Part shown: positions 47,526-59,250 of the stretch, piece after piece
Layout of the letters: each line of letters starts with the position of its first letter
How positions within the stretch are numbered: the stretch's first letter is position 1
Origin: Pipra filicauda
Lineage: Eukaryota > Chordata > Aves > Passeriformes > Pipridae
DNA length: 64,000 bases
Assembly: GCF_003945595.2 (NCBI RefSeq)
Contig: NW_024104084.1
Span: 744,001-808,000, forward strand
Direction of reading: 5' to 3'
Translations under genes and position numbers: made by a program
The notes under the pieces: generated by a model
What the model saw: only the letters and a program-made list of their open reading frames with translations
The model's database searches: none
Told to the model about the DNA's origin: nothing

Positions 47526-48276
47526 TACGACGAATAAGGCATTTTGGCACAACTCCATGGAATGGATTCATCCCCTCGTTTTGACTCTATAGCTTGCATG
47601 TTTAATGCATTGTGGATGCAATAGCTGAGTCCTATAATGCTGTACCTCTTATTGTCGTAAATTAGATTATACCACACCATGAAACATATGTACTATTTCT
47701 TATTTTACGTCTACTGTGCTTAGACATTGCTTGGAGAATCTTTGGACCTCACTAGAAATGCTGAAATTATGAGACTTCACAGTGAAAAGGCTAACAGATT
47801 TAAAAGGTTTGCTATTTACGGAAATTTACTACCAAATCTGGATACACACACCCTCTCCAAAACAAAATAAAAAAATGGGTGAAAATTGATTTTCATATTT
47901 CAGTAAGTTGGCCTAAAATTCTATTAGAGTGAGTAACCCCAGGGACAAGCAAAAAACCCTGGCTATCAAAGCATTGGTTGGCCAATTAAACTCAACCAGA
48001 TACTTTTTGTTTGCCTGCAAGAATGAGATGTGGGTGAGGTGAGCTTGAAGGAACTCTTTTAGGGGATTCTAAAAGAGTTGATCTCATTAACTTTTCCATG
48101 GGGGACAGAAGTTTTCTGTGTTATGTTATCTGATGCCCACAGTCCATGCCAGAAGTAACCTCTGTGCCACCTGCAGCTAGCAGGCTCTTTAGATCTTTAA
48201 AAGCACAAATTAGCTCTGTCACATTATAGGGGACTCTAGGAACAACTTTTCTTTAAAGGTATTTTAGTCTTCACTG
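47526..48276. other. No recognised feature
   Basis: Single-copy-looking AT-rich sequence; no coding or repeat signature recognised. Confidence 0.5.
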
Positions 48277-48410
48277 TTTTTTTCTTTTTTTTTTTTTTCT
48301 TTCCTCCGAATCAAGCCTCAGCTTCCTCTCTTTTCTTCTTTTTTTTTTTTTTTTTCTCATCTTTAACCTCTTTCCTTTGCCTCTTTTTTTTTTTCTTCAA
48401 CCTCATTTCG
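48277..48410 (+). repeat. Polypyrimidine tract
   Basis: About 130 bp is dominated by T and C, with several T runs of 11-17, broken near 48308-48325 by a short mixed segment. Such tracts can form triplex structures. It directly abuts the candidate regulatory block at 48420. Confidence 0.85.
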
Positions 48411-48419
48411 AAGGTCTGA

Positions 48420-48900
48420 CAGCTTAGATCTGTAATGGGTTTTCCTGCTGGACAGCTTTATAATTGGGACTGCAGAGTTCTGAAAGCATGCCAGATGTGT
48501 CGTCATCAAACAGCAAAGTCCTCATTAGAGCCCAAGTTGTAAGTGCATGTGTATGTTTTCAGAGGAACTTTCCCATTAATGGCTAGTAGGTGTCCAGGAG
48601 CAAAGATCATTGTCTCTTTTGTAGATGGCCTTTATATAAAGGATTTTACCTCATGAAGTGAAATATTTTCTTTTGTCCCACTGTGTTTTCCCTTGTAATG
48701 GGGACTTGTCTATGTCATTTGGCTGCTGAAGTGGTGCTTGATATGACAAGAAACCACTCTCCAAATGCTAATTGCCCTTGGGTTGCATTATTTATGCAGG
48801 AGAAGCAAAAGTGGGATGTTCCACTAGTTTTTTTTCCTCGTGTTTCTTCAATTCTTCAACATGATAGCTTTCCCTTTACATTGGACATGGCTGAGTTCTA
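48420..48900. promoter_or_regulatory. Candidate conserved non-coding element
   Basis: A non-repetitive block with a perfect 14-bp palindrome CCTTTATATAAAGG (48629-48642) that presents a TATATAAAGG TATA-like word on both strands. It also has CCCATTAATGG (a homeodomain palindrome, 48572-48582), CAAAGATCATTGTC, AAATGCTAATTGCCC and GCATTATTTATGCAGG. A plus-strand frame of 72 codons (48683-48901) has no recognisable family. Motif clustering suggests an enhancer, or possibly a promoter for a non-coding transcript, but nothing here demonstrates it. Confidence 0.33.
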
Positions 48901-51900
48901 ACATTTATCCAAAAAAAAAAGATTAATTTTCTTTTATTTTTAAAGACAGAAGCAGGGGTTCATAATGGTGACTTATTTGACAATACCTCAATCTATAGTC
49001 TTCATCAAACTCAAGTTTCATTTTTGTAAATTATTTAAAATCTCCACATCTTAATATGTTAGTGAGAAGATAAGCACAACTATATTAGTCTGCCCTTTGG
49101 AGCTGTTTTGAGAATAAGATATTATATATAAGGTAAAGTTCCTTCAATGGCAAAATATTTTTAGGTACCAGTCATTAAATATTTCTGTGGAAGAACTATA
49201 GTAGATAGGTGTCTAGAGAGAAGCCAAAGGAAGTGATCAGCTATTTTTTGGTGGGGTTCCTTTTCCTCTTTTAATATAATACAGAGATTTTAAAAGAAAA
49301 CTAGCAGAATGTCCTCTACCAACCTTTCTTTCTTTCTTGAAGAAAATGCTTGTCAAAACTGCATGCTTGTGTGAAAATCTATCAATTCTAATAAAATTTC
49401 ATTATGAAGAAATCCGAGAAGATTGTTCTGATGAGCTTGTAATAGAACAGAATGTTCAGATGTTTCCATTTCAGTACAGCCTTTTCTGTATCATTTTAAA
49501 GCTGCTCATAGTGTATAAAATCAAACATGAGCATTACAGTGAATCATTTCACTTTCTTTGAAAAAGAAAGTTTCAAATAAAAATCATTATTATTTTATTT
49601 CAGACTCGCATTCCCAAGTAAATTTCACATTTCTCCTATTATTATTATCCAGCTAAAAAGAGTGAAAATTATGGGAATAATGTAATTTTCTGTGAAACAG
49701 AAAATACATTTGCAGCCAGGTTCTACTTTTAAAAGTAAATTGGTCAAACCATGAGTGAGCAATTTTGTAGACACATGAAGTGAGGTTTATGTCATCTACT
49801 GTTAGACATGAACAGTTCTAAGAAAGTATCTAGACTATGTGATTCATGGAAAAAAACAGGTGTCACCAGAGGATTTATCTTATCTTAGCATGGGATGAAG
49901 TTATCATGACAGAAAGCTCACCACTCTCCTATAGTTAAATATATAGAGAGTTATATATTCTGGCTTTTTTCAGCAAAAAAATATCAAGAAAGGATTATAG
50001 TGAGAAATATTTATTTTTAATAACGATACAGGACAGGAAGGGTTCTGGGTGTTTTATTTTGGTCCTTTTCTTGTTGTAATTTTTCTCAGAACTTGAGATG
50101 GTTTATGTTATTTGTATTCCTTAGTACCCAGTTCTGCTGTTCTGGACCAGACCCCAAACTCTGCCTGATGTAATATAACAGAAGTCTGACTGCTGTTATC
50201 CTATCATTACAAGTTTCAGAAATCTCAGCTAGATTTAGTTTTATCATTTAGTACATGTTAAACAGAAATGAAAATGCCCGTGCTGTCCTCAGCCAACAGA
50301 GTAGAGGGAACAGGACGATTTCCCAATGTACAACAGGACGTGTCATTCACTCCTCCCACATGATTTTGATTCTGATCTCGACTGTAATAAGACAGAACTT
50401 CTCTGTAATGATTTTGGATTCACACAATAGCAAATAGGACCTATCAAATAGAAACTATCTATGCTTATTAATAAAAGCATATGTTTGATTCACAAAAGTG
50501 AAAGATATGGTCCATTGCTCTTTTTGTCTTTGTCCTTACTCTCTTTTCTTCTCTACTCTGTCCTTTCTGTCTCCCTTTTCCTCAATCCAGTTGTGATTTA
50601 CTTCATTATAATTATATGTTGTCCTCTGACTACTAATAATTCCAACATCCTGTCCAGCCATGCAACAGTAATTATTAGCTATAAAGTGTTGCTCAAAACA
50701 AGGACAAACAGACTGTCTTTCCTTTTTTTTTTAAAGCTGTTTTTGAAGGCATTCTTGGTAATGATGCCTTTGCCTCATCCCCCAAGGAAACTAACAAAAA
50801 AAGAAAAGAATAAAACAAATGCCTACACAAAGGAAGAATGAGAATATAAAGAGGAAATTCAATACTGTGTATTAACTCACAAAGAGAAACAGTGAGTAAA
50901 GTGCTGGGCTTATCATTGACTGGAATGAAAAAAGATTACCCAACAAATCTATCCCTTCTGTTGATGCAGAGCTTTTCGTAGACTTGCACCAGAAATTAAT
51001 CTGGACCTAAAAGTTTACTTGTATAAGAGAAGCACTAAAATAAAAACCAACAAACCACTTCAGAGTGGGATTATTTCTTTATTTTATGCATACATAAATG
51101 CAAAGATTAAAAAACTCGCATTATATTTACTCTTACAAATTTACATTTGTTGTAAGGAGTTTCACTTTTTTTCTTTCCATTCGGCTTAGAAGTTCAGATC
51201 TTAGTGATAGGGCAAGTGTCCAAAAAGCTTTACAGATTTAATTCTTTTAGAAAAACAGGTCCTTTTAATAATTCTAAAAGACTTTTCAAATTTGTCCCCC
51301 AGTGCCAAAATGGATTGATCCACAGGTCTGTGGTTAAAAATATCAAAACATGAGAGATTTCTTAAAACGAATTATTGAGAGCTTAATCTCAACTCCATTG
51401 AAAACAGTGGCAAATCTCCCAGTCACTTCAAATGTTTTTCCCCAAGCACCTTAGAAACTGTGACAGAACTCTGTGTGACGATATTTTGGAATACTTGAAT
51501 CCATCAGACTATGTATCCTCTCTGTAATACTGACAATTAGTGGATGCCCAGGTAAGATAAACATATAGTGGCATTTAGTCAGAATACTCTTTCAGTTTCC
51601 AATGCAAACTACAATTTGCAGTACAGAGATTTCTAAGATAAGGGATGGCCTTTTTATGTTAGACTTGATGGCTTTTTCTTTCACGAAGGGCTTTTTATGA
51701 ACCCATACAGATATTTAATCTTCAAATGTTCCTGCAGCAGGGAGTTCAACAACTCATCAGGCTTTTAGTCTTTACAATCAGAATACCCTTGATTTGTTAG
51801 ATTTGTGTTTGCTTTTTAATGATTGAATTTGATGTCCTCTATTTTCTGTGTTGAAAAAAAGGTCATCAAATGTAATCTGTAGAGCATAAAGTCTGAAAAT

Positions 51901-52084
51901 CTTCTTCTTGACCTCCATGTCCTTTGGATCGGGCTGGTAATAATTTCTGCTAGAGTATCTCAGAAGAGGTCCAGCATTATTATACAACAGAAAGCTCAAT
52001 ACTTGCCATTCGTTGTTTCTAAGACTGACTCTTCAATTAGAGAGAAGCAGACACCAGTTGATGAACAGTACTATGCTTAGACAA
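48901..52084. other. No recognised gene
   Basis: AT-rich sequence with short homopolymers. A piece at 51390-51428 (AACTCCATTGAAAACAGTGG then CAAATCTCCCAGTCACTTCA) resembles an old palindromic amniote repeat. A 126-codon plus-strand frame at 50461-50841 is low-complexity (Leu/Ser/Phe then Lys) and not credible. Confidence 0.5.
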
Positions 52085-53637
52085 GCGAAGGTTCAGGACA
52101 GATTGGCTACAGCAGCTCTGAGATGGTGGAGTCAGGACCACGAGAGGATGTAAAAAAGAAAACAGCAGGATCACAAGCTTGGGCATTAGGTCAGCAGATT
52201 TTGACCTGTTCAGGAATCTGCTTGAAAAGATCCCAGGGGACACAGCCGTGGAGTCAAAATGTGTCCAGGAAAGCTGGTTTCAAAGACCACCTCCTCCAAG
52301 CACTAAAATAGTTCATTTCAACAAGCAAGAAGCCAAGAAAAGGCATCAGGAGGCCTGAATGGGTGCAAAATATCTTGGCAAAACTTAAGATACAAAAATC
52401 AAATGTACAAGAAGTTGATGCAGGTTTATGTGACCTCGGAGGACTGTAGAAACTGAGTTCATATTAATGGTGTTAGGAAAGGGCACTCAGTGGCATTGGC
52501 TCCTGCAGGAGACATGAAGAACAAAAAGAAAGCATTTTTCATCAATGAAAACAGGATTTATAGAACATTTAAGCCTGCTTCTGGATGGCATAGGAGATTT
52601 GCAATGTGGTGAAAGTTGAGGTACTCAACACTTTATTTGCCTTGGTCTTTACCAGTGAGATTTAACACTAGGACTTCCCAGGCCCGTGAGGTAACCTCAG
52701 CAACAGTGGAAAAGTCTGAGCAAGGAAGACTTACTCTTGGTGGAGAAGGATCAGCTTAAGGCATATTTTAATAGACCGGGCATACACAAGAACATGTGAC
52801 CTGATGGGATGCACCCACAAATGTTGAGGATCCTTAAAGAGTGAGACTACTTTAAAATAATCTTTGAATTGTCATGGCAATTGGGGGAGGTTCCTGAGGA
52901 AGCAAACATTACCCTTATCATCAGGAAAGACAGTCAGGAGGATCTGAGGAATTGAAGGCTGCTCATGTTATATCTATGATGGGGAGATGATGGGGGAAAT
53001 AAACAGGGAGCCAAATACACCAAGGATAAGGAGGTGATTGGAAGTAGTCAGTATGGACTTACAAAGGGGCAATCATGCCTGACAAACCTGATAACCATCT
53101 ATGACGAAAAGAATAGTTATGTGGACAAGGACAGAGCTGAGAAACTTGTTTCTTCTTGACTGTGTCAAGGCTCATGACACAGCCTCCCATCGACAAACTG
53201 ATGAAATATGGGACAGTTAATTAGACATTGGGGTGGGCTGAAAACTGCTTAACTTCAGTTCTCAAAGAATTTGTGATCAGCAAAATCCACAGAGGTCACT
53301 TACTTGTGGTATATCCCAAGGGTCTATAATGAGGGCCAATACTACTTAAAATCTATATTAGTGAATTGACTGCTGGGAAAATGTACCCTCAGCAAGTTTA
53401 CATGATAGGCAATGGGCACAAATGGATATACAGGAAATTCCATTTAAGCGTAAAGAAAACTTATAATATGAGTGTGATCAAACATGACAATAAAATGCTT
53501 AGAGAAGAAGTTGTATAGTCTCTATCTATGGACGTACTCAAAATCTCTCTGGACCTGGTCTGACCCTGATTTGATCAGAGAGCTGGACTGGGCAATCTCT
53601 AGAGATTCCTGACAATCTCAGCTGTTTTGTGATTGAG
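52085..53637 (+). mobile_element. Long decayed CR1 LINE (endonuclease C-terminus, RT, 3' end)
   Basis: An unusually long copy for CR1. Landmarks in order: GGTTCAGGACAGATTGGCTA (52090, endonuclease C-terminal region); AAGCTGGTTTCAAAGACCAC with CTCCTCCAAGC (52273-52303, linker); GAGGTACTCAACACTTTATTT (52618) and CCTGATGGGATGCACCCACA (52800-52819), both reverse-transcriptase N-terminal region; AGTCAGTATGGACTTACAAA (53047-53066, QHGF-like); GTGTCAAGGCTCATGACACA (53161-53180, degenerate KAFDTV motif); and GTACCCTCAGCAAGTTTACA (53383-53402), leading to the position of the catalytic aspartates. There it jumps to GGGCACAAATGGATATACAG (53414-53433), so most of the RT C-terminal region is deleted. It ends in the 3' UTR at TTTTGTGATTGAG. 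Many stops make it inactive. Confidence 0.9.
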
Positions 53638-54995
53638 TTAAGTTTCCAAGTGAGTATGGGTTTGTGTTACCTTTTTTTTTCTACCCATCTCAGACATAGG
53701 TTAAGGGGCTGGGCAGGGAATAAACAGCCCACATGATATGCTCTGGAGTGTTATTAATCCCCAGTTCATAAATGTTAATGACTTTCCTGCTCATGGCTAA
53801 TCCAGACAGAGAAAAGTGGTTCTGAGATTAGAAGATAAATCCTTGCCTTCATGGCAAGCCCAAAGGATTCTGAAGCATTTGGGAAAATGACATGTTAACA
53901 TCAACACCAATTCTGCATCAGGATGCACCAGCACAGATTTATGTTCCTGAGAGGCATCCCATTTATCACATGTGTGCTGCAAAATCCCTCTTTGCATAGG
54001 TTTTTCCACGAAAGTTCAAGCTGTGTTAGGGTTGAGAATACAAAGAGGAAAAATATCAAGAGAGATTCTGTAAGGTGAAATGACAGATTCCTCCTGTACC
54101 TGTTCTCTCACCACTTGTTTCATATCCTTTCACTTGTTACTTTGTCAGTGTGGGCTATATTCTTGCAGCCCCTCTGACAGCCCTTCGCGTGGACAGCTTT
54201 GGAAGGTACAGGCTTCTTTGAGCAACCTGAGAAGAATAACTTCAGGAAAACAAGTGTGTTTCTGCTTACATCTGAATAGACATTTAAGTAAATAGACCTA
54301 AATAGAGGTAGCTTTAACTAAGGAAAGTTAAAATTTCCAAACAGTTCATGCAGAAAGAGGGGAAGAAGTGGAGAAATATCAGAACGTACGTCAGAATGGT
54401 GCACATTCAATCTAAAATGACATATATGCATGTACATATTTTTGTATGTATATCTAGAAATACATGCACATACATATAAATATGCACATGTATGTATATA
54501 GAGAAAGAAGAGACATGCCATGTAAACATTTCCAAGTGTTACAATTAATGCCTATTCAGGCTACTACTATGCGGGTTTGTATATTTTTGAGGATTAGAGA
54601 TCAAGTTTTTCAATGCCTTCAAATTTTACCTTCTCCCATTTCTGTCAAAGGGTTGAAAGTTATGCTGGGAAAAAGGAAAAAATATAAGAAATCACCACAG
54701 CAAAATAAAGCTATCCTAAACATCTGAAGTGCCCAGGCCCAAGAACTGGTATCACAGGACAGGCTTTGGTTTGCCACACTGCAATTTAAGGAAAATATTT
54801 TGTCATAATAATAAGAGGGGTCAAATTCTTGTGCCAATGGCTGTGTCTTCAAAATGTTTATCAATACAACCCTCAGGAAATGTTTAGCGTTGTTTCTGCT
54901 TTTGAGCTGCCAGCTAATGCCAACATTTCCTTTTTTAAATATTTATACATGAGCTTCAAGGGAACCAGGGTTGATGATGAGTAAGGATCATGCAG
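53638..54995. other. No recognised gene; TA/CA-rich patch
   Basis: A patch of alternating purine-pyrimidine ATGCATGTACATAT-type sequence spans about 54420-54502. Other sequence is unrecognised. Confidence 0.5.
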
Positions 54996-55155
54996 GAATC
55001 ATGGAATCATAGAATTTTTTGAGTTGGAAGGGACCTTAGAGATCATATAGCTCCAAACCTTCTGCCATGGGCAAAGGTAGCTTCCAGGCTGCTCAGAATC
55101 ACAGAACCTGTGCTTGAACACTTCCAGTTATGGGGGTCCACAACTTCTCTGGGAT
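54996..55155 (-). mobile_element. CR1 LINE 3'-end fragment
   Basis: The complement of the CR1 3' terminus is clear: GAATCATGGAATCATAGAAT, then GAGTTGGAAGGGACCTTAGAGATCAT, then the complement of the 3' UTR and last ORF2 codons (CTTGAACACTTCCAGTTATG, CACAACTTCTCTGG). It is a short 5'-truncated copy. Confidence 0.93.
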
Positions 55156-56584
55156 CTGGAAATGTTTCATGTTTAACGAAACTAGAACAGAAACTGAGGC
55201 TGCTTTCTGCAGAATGCAACAAGTAGATCAGTTTTAGCTTTCCAGATAGCCTTACAAATGAGTGTTTCCAATAACCAAAGCTCACTACACCCCATCTTTT
55301 CTCTTTCTACGTATGAAAATATTGTTGGATATAACATGAAAGGTTGGTCAAAAATATAAATAAAAAAAGGATTCCTAATCATAAATACCCATGTACTTTT
55401 TAAATTTTAGAACATATTTTGCACTATAGAAGCATCACAGTCAGAGCCACTACTCTTTTGTATGTTACAATATTCAGTTAGAAATTGAAATGCTTAAAAA
55501 ACAAATATCTGGAACGGCTCAATCCTGGAGGCATTCCCAGTCCTTGTAGCAAACTGAGGTTCATCTGAACCTGGTATAGCCAACACTAACAGTATGTTAA
55601 GAGAATATCCCAAACATGTGTATTCTAGTCTGTCTGGAGCAGAAGCTAAAATGTAAAGAAAATTCATAAAGGTCTCAAGGAAAAAACATGTTTCTTGCAG
55701 GGCTCAGAACATGCAAGCAAAAACGAACAAGCAAGCAAAGCAAACAAGCAAACAGATAATTTTTCAAGTATAGTAGGAGTAGAAGAGATCTGAAGAGTGG
55801 GATATTTCCGTTACTAAAGAGTGATTAAAAAAAAAAATGACAATAAGGATGCAAAAAAAGATACATTTTCTATGAAAAGTTACCTTTCACATTTGAAAGT
55901 GGCAATGTGAACTTCTTGCAGCAGATGAGGTCAATAAAGCACTTTTCAGTCTCATGACTAGGCTTCGCGAACGAAGATTTGGGTACTTTTCAGTCTAGTA
56001 GCAACCAAAAAAGACAAAGAAACATTATTTCTGGGCATAGACATTTACAAATTGAGGGGCTGAAATTCTCATCTCAGGAACTTGAGTACAGGCTTTAAGT
56101 GCCTATCTTCCTGTTAATGTGAATTCGTAATAGTTTTTTCTAAAAAAAAAAAAAAAAAAGGCAAAACAAAAACAACATAGTGTTCTAGAAAAATAACAAT
56201 TTTGTTCCATTACATTAAAAAAACAGTTTGATGTCAATTCTGGGTGAGACAATGGAAAATTTCACAAGGCACTCAGCAAATAGAAAACTCAAGTGGTAGA
56301 ATATAATCAAAACCAATAATAATAATAAAGGGGTTTTATTGAAAATAGGTTCCATAAAGCAAACCTGGTTGCATGTTTGGAGGTGCTTAAAGGTTACTTG
56401 ATAAAAATAATTCTGTTACTATGCTATACATTACAGTATTTCAGCACACCATTTTGATTAAAAATATGTGCTTCTGAGTATCAGCAAAGCACACACAGTT
56501 CTCTTGACTAACCTACCAGCTGTGAAAAAAATTGTTATCAATAAAGAATCACCAGTGAATACTAGCAGTTTAGAAAAAAAGGTT
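55156..56584. other. No recognised gene; simple repeats
   Basis: Contains an (AAGC/AAAC)n patch (55713-55755), an A17 tract (56142-56159) and the CpG hairpin flanked by direct repeats listed separately. Confidence 0.5.
55941..55996. repeat. 12-bp direct repeats flanking a CpG-rich hairpin
   Basis: ACTTTTCAGTCT occurs at 55941-55952 and again at 55985-55996. Between them lie 32 bp carrying CTTCG-CGAA-CGAAG (55963-55976), a perfect 5-bp stem containing three CpGs within CpG-poor DNA. The duplicate could reflect a small insertion with target duplication, a local duplication, or chance. Confidence 0.8.
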
Positions 56585-57420
56585 TTATACTCATCAACAT
56601 TTTAAACAGGGAACTAGAAGGAAATATAAAGTTATTACTGCTGAAATATGCAGATGACAGAAAATATTTGTCCTTCCCTTAGTTGGTTGAGGGATAAATA
56701 TTAGCAATATCCAAGCAGCCATGCAAAGGAATCTGTGTTTTTTAGTAAACTGGTCTCTGCTACACATGATAATTAGTTTTGCTGTGTTTGGTACTCTAAA
56801 TGAAATAATATGTCTGGGAACAACCGATGCACCCCAGACACAGAATGCTGGAAACAGAAGATTTTGGTTAAGTGTTAACATTGTAGGTGTAATGATGATT
56901 TTAAGAGAGGACCTGATAGAAGTTTGTGTGTTCCTGGGCTGCATAAAAAGGAAGAATCAGGAAGGAATGAAGAAAATTTTTCATTTCAGCATTCAGCGTT
57001 CAGAGGACTGAGAGTGGAATACAATTTTGGCATCTGCATGAATAAAAATAAGGAGTTTATTTAAAAAAATGAGCTGGGTGCAGAAAAGAGCCATGGAAGT
57101 GATTTCAGGTCCAGACAAAATGCTTCACAGAGAGAGACTTAAAGAGCTCAATCTGTTTAGCCTATTAAAATGAAGACTGAGAGGTGACTGCAGTACAGTG
57201 TATCAGTACCTTCACAGGGGAAGAACACTGGGTATTAATGGGCTCTTTAATCTAGTGGGGAAAGGCGCATCAAGAACTAATGGCTGGGAGCTGAAGCCAG
57301 ACAAATTCAAATTAGAAATTAGGCACAACGGAGGAGATGATTAACCAGCATCACAAACTACTGAGGGAAACAGTGTTTTCTCCATTGCTCGATATCTTCA
57401 AAATCAGAAAAGAGTTCTCT
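56585..57420 (+). mobile_element. Ancient CR1/L3-type LINE relic
   Basis: It begins near the reverse-transcriptase catalytic region (CTGAAATATGCAGATGACAG at 56641-56660, encoding the YADD-like motif) and runs through ATATGTCTGGGAACAACCGA. The right half is clearest: GGGTGCAGAAAAGAGCCATG (57075), AGAGACTTAAAGAGCTCAAT, CTGTTTAGCCTATTAAAATG, TAATGGGCTCTTTAATCTAG, and GGGAGCTGAAGCCAGACAAA with TTCAAATTAGAAATTAGGCAC. These follow the old CR1/L3 lineage seen in turtles, crocodiles and, as relics, mammals, rather than the avian CR1s nearby. Frames are destroyed. Confidence 0.8.
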
Positions 57421-58459
57421 TTTTCAGATCTGTTTTGGCTGAAGTTTTATTTCTTAAGGAAAGGCATAGCTCAGCCCAGCTTTGTGCATTTTTGAGGAGG
57501 TACAGGTGGGTGGGAGAGCTCTCTTGAGATGCACTGAGATGACAAAAAGCTGAGTGAATGTAGTTAGCACAGCGATGGCTATGAGCTAATGAATCTGGTC
57601 CCTTTATTAAAACTTCAGTCTCAAGAGTCTTTTTTGCTTTCCAGTTGGCACAAGAAAACACAGCTTGTTCTTTTCTTATGTGAAGCACCCAACGAAAATA
57701 TCCTTTCTTGTAAATAAGGATATGTTTCATAACCTTAAAGAGATACAATATTAACATACTTTGTCCTGGTGCAGAATCAAAAATTTAGTTTTGGGATTTA
57801 CAGTTCATAGAGATCAGCCTTCCAATTTTAAGGATCAATATTTTACTTTAAATATATATGTATGTATAAGTAATTGAGTTCTAGATCTCCTTTCCGAGTT
57901 TTGTTTGTTTTCTGTTTTGTTCATTTTTAATGGAATTCAGGTAAAAAAAGTGGAACACAAAACGCGTAGGAACTCAAAAAAGAAATTTGAACAGATAAAT
58001 AAAATGTGACCTGTGCTGCTTTTGAATAAAAGGACTGTGGTCATTTTCTCAACCAGTTATTCTAAGAATCTTATGTACCATGCACAAGTGTGGCATGAGT
58101 ATTAATATGCAGCTAGACACTTGCTACTTTTCTCCTTACAAGCAGACACTTCACAGAAGTTAAGACATGTACTCGGTGTACCAGCCTGGAAGACACCAGG
58201 AATGATGATTATACAGATTATGCCTCCTTCTTTATTTCCAAATGTCTCTGTTTGTTCTTTGTTCTTTTTTTTGTCCTTAGAAACATGATGGTGAGGAAGA
58301 TAGTTACCATGTCAAATAAGAACTATAGTTCACGTATATCAACACTGCACCTCTGTCTTTTGGAAAGATTTCTTTATTCTGGTGATCCTGCACTGCGAGT
58401 GTTTCCTTTTTTTTTTTTTTTTTTTTTGCAGATACCCCAGAGTTCTGTGTAGCCCTTCA
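57421..58459. other. No recognised gene; T21 tract
   Basis: The only notable item is the 21-T run at 58407-58427 ending in GCAG, which mimics a splice acceptor but leads directly into CR1 sequence. Confidence 0.5.
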
Positions 58460-59250
58460 GAAAGATGCATAGATGGGAAAACAAGAACCATCTGAAGTCC
58501 AAAGGCAAATTCATGGTCCTGTATCTGGAGAAGAACCCTGTTCACCCCGTGCACCAGCATAGGCTGGGGGCCGACCTGCTGGGAAGAAAAGAAGAAAAGC
58601 TGCTAAGAAAGGCACGGTGTCCTGGTGGACAACAGGCTGTCATGATCCAGCAGTGTGTCCTTGTGGACAAGAAGGCCAGTCATATCCTGGGGTGCATTAG
58701 GAAGAGCATTGCCAGCAGGTTCAGGGAGGTGATCCTGCCCCTCTGCTCATCCCTGTTTCATCCCAGGTGAGGCCTCACCTGGGGCATTGTGTCCAGACCT
58801 GGATGTCTTGGCACAAGTGAAACACGGAGCTCCTGGAGTGACTCCAGTGGATGGATACAAGGATGATGAGTGGACTGGAGCACCTCTGTTGTGAGGAAAG
58901 GCTGAGAGCACTGGACATGTTCAGCCTCAAGAAGAGATGACTGACAAGGAACCCTGTCAAAGTCTGTCAGTGTATGCAAAGAGGGACTAGAGGCTGAACT
59001 AGGCTCTGCTCAGGGGTGCTCAGCAACAGGACAAGAGGCAACAGGCAGGAACTGATACCCAGGAAGTTCTACCTGGATATGAGGAAGAACTTTCCTGTGC
59101 GGTGACCGCACACTGGAACAGATTGCCCAGAGGGGGTGTGGAGTCCCCCTCAATGGAGATATTCCAGAACCATCTGGACACAATCCTGTAATGTGCTCTG
59201 GGATAACCCACTGTGGTCCCTTCCAACCTCACCCATTTTATGATGCTACG
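58460..59250 (+). mobile_element. CR1 LINE fragment (ORF2 C-terminal half and 3' UTR)
   Basis: Remnant protein reads HILGCIRKSIASRFREVILP near 58678-58740, a conserved CR1 ORF2 segment. GGGCATTGTGTCCAGACCTG, GAGGAAAGGCTGAGAGCACT, AACAGGACAAGAGGCAACAG and CACACTGGAACAGATTGCCC follow, and the 3' end is TGGTCCCTTCCAACCTCACC then CATTTTATGATGCTA. There are multiple frame breaks. The left boundary is approximate. A (TTTG)n patch lies about 80 bp beyond the 3' end. Confidence 0.92.

Noticed and set aside
50461..50841. 126-codon plus-strand open frame
   Set aside because: Low-complexity Leu/Ser/Phe stretches followed by Lys-rich end; no domain.
58407..58430. Splice acceptor (T21 followed by GCAG)
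   Set aside because: The sequence beyond it runs almost at once into CR1 and has no open conserved frame.
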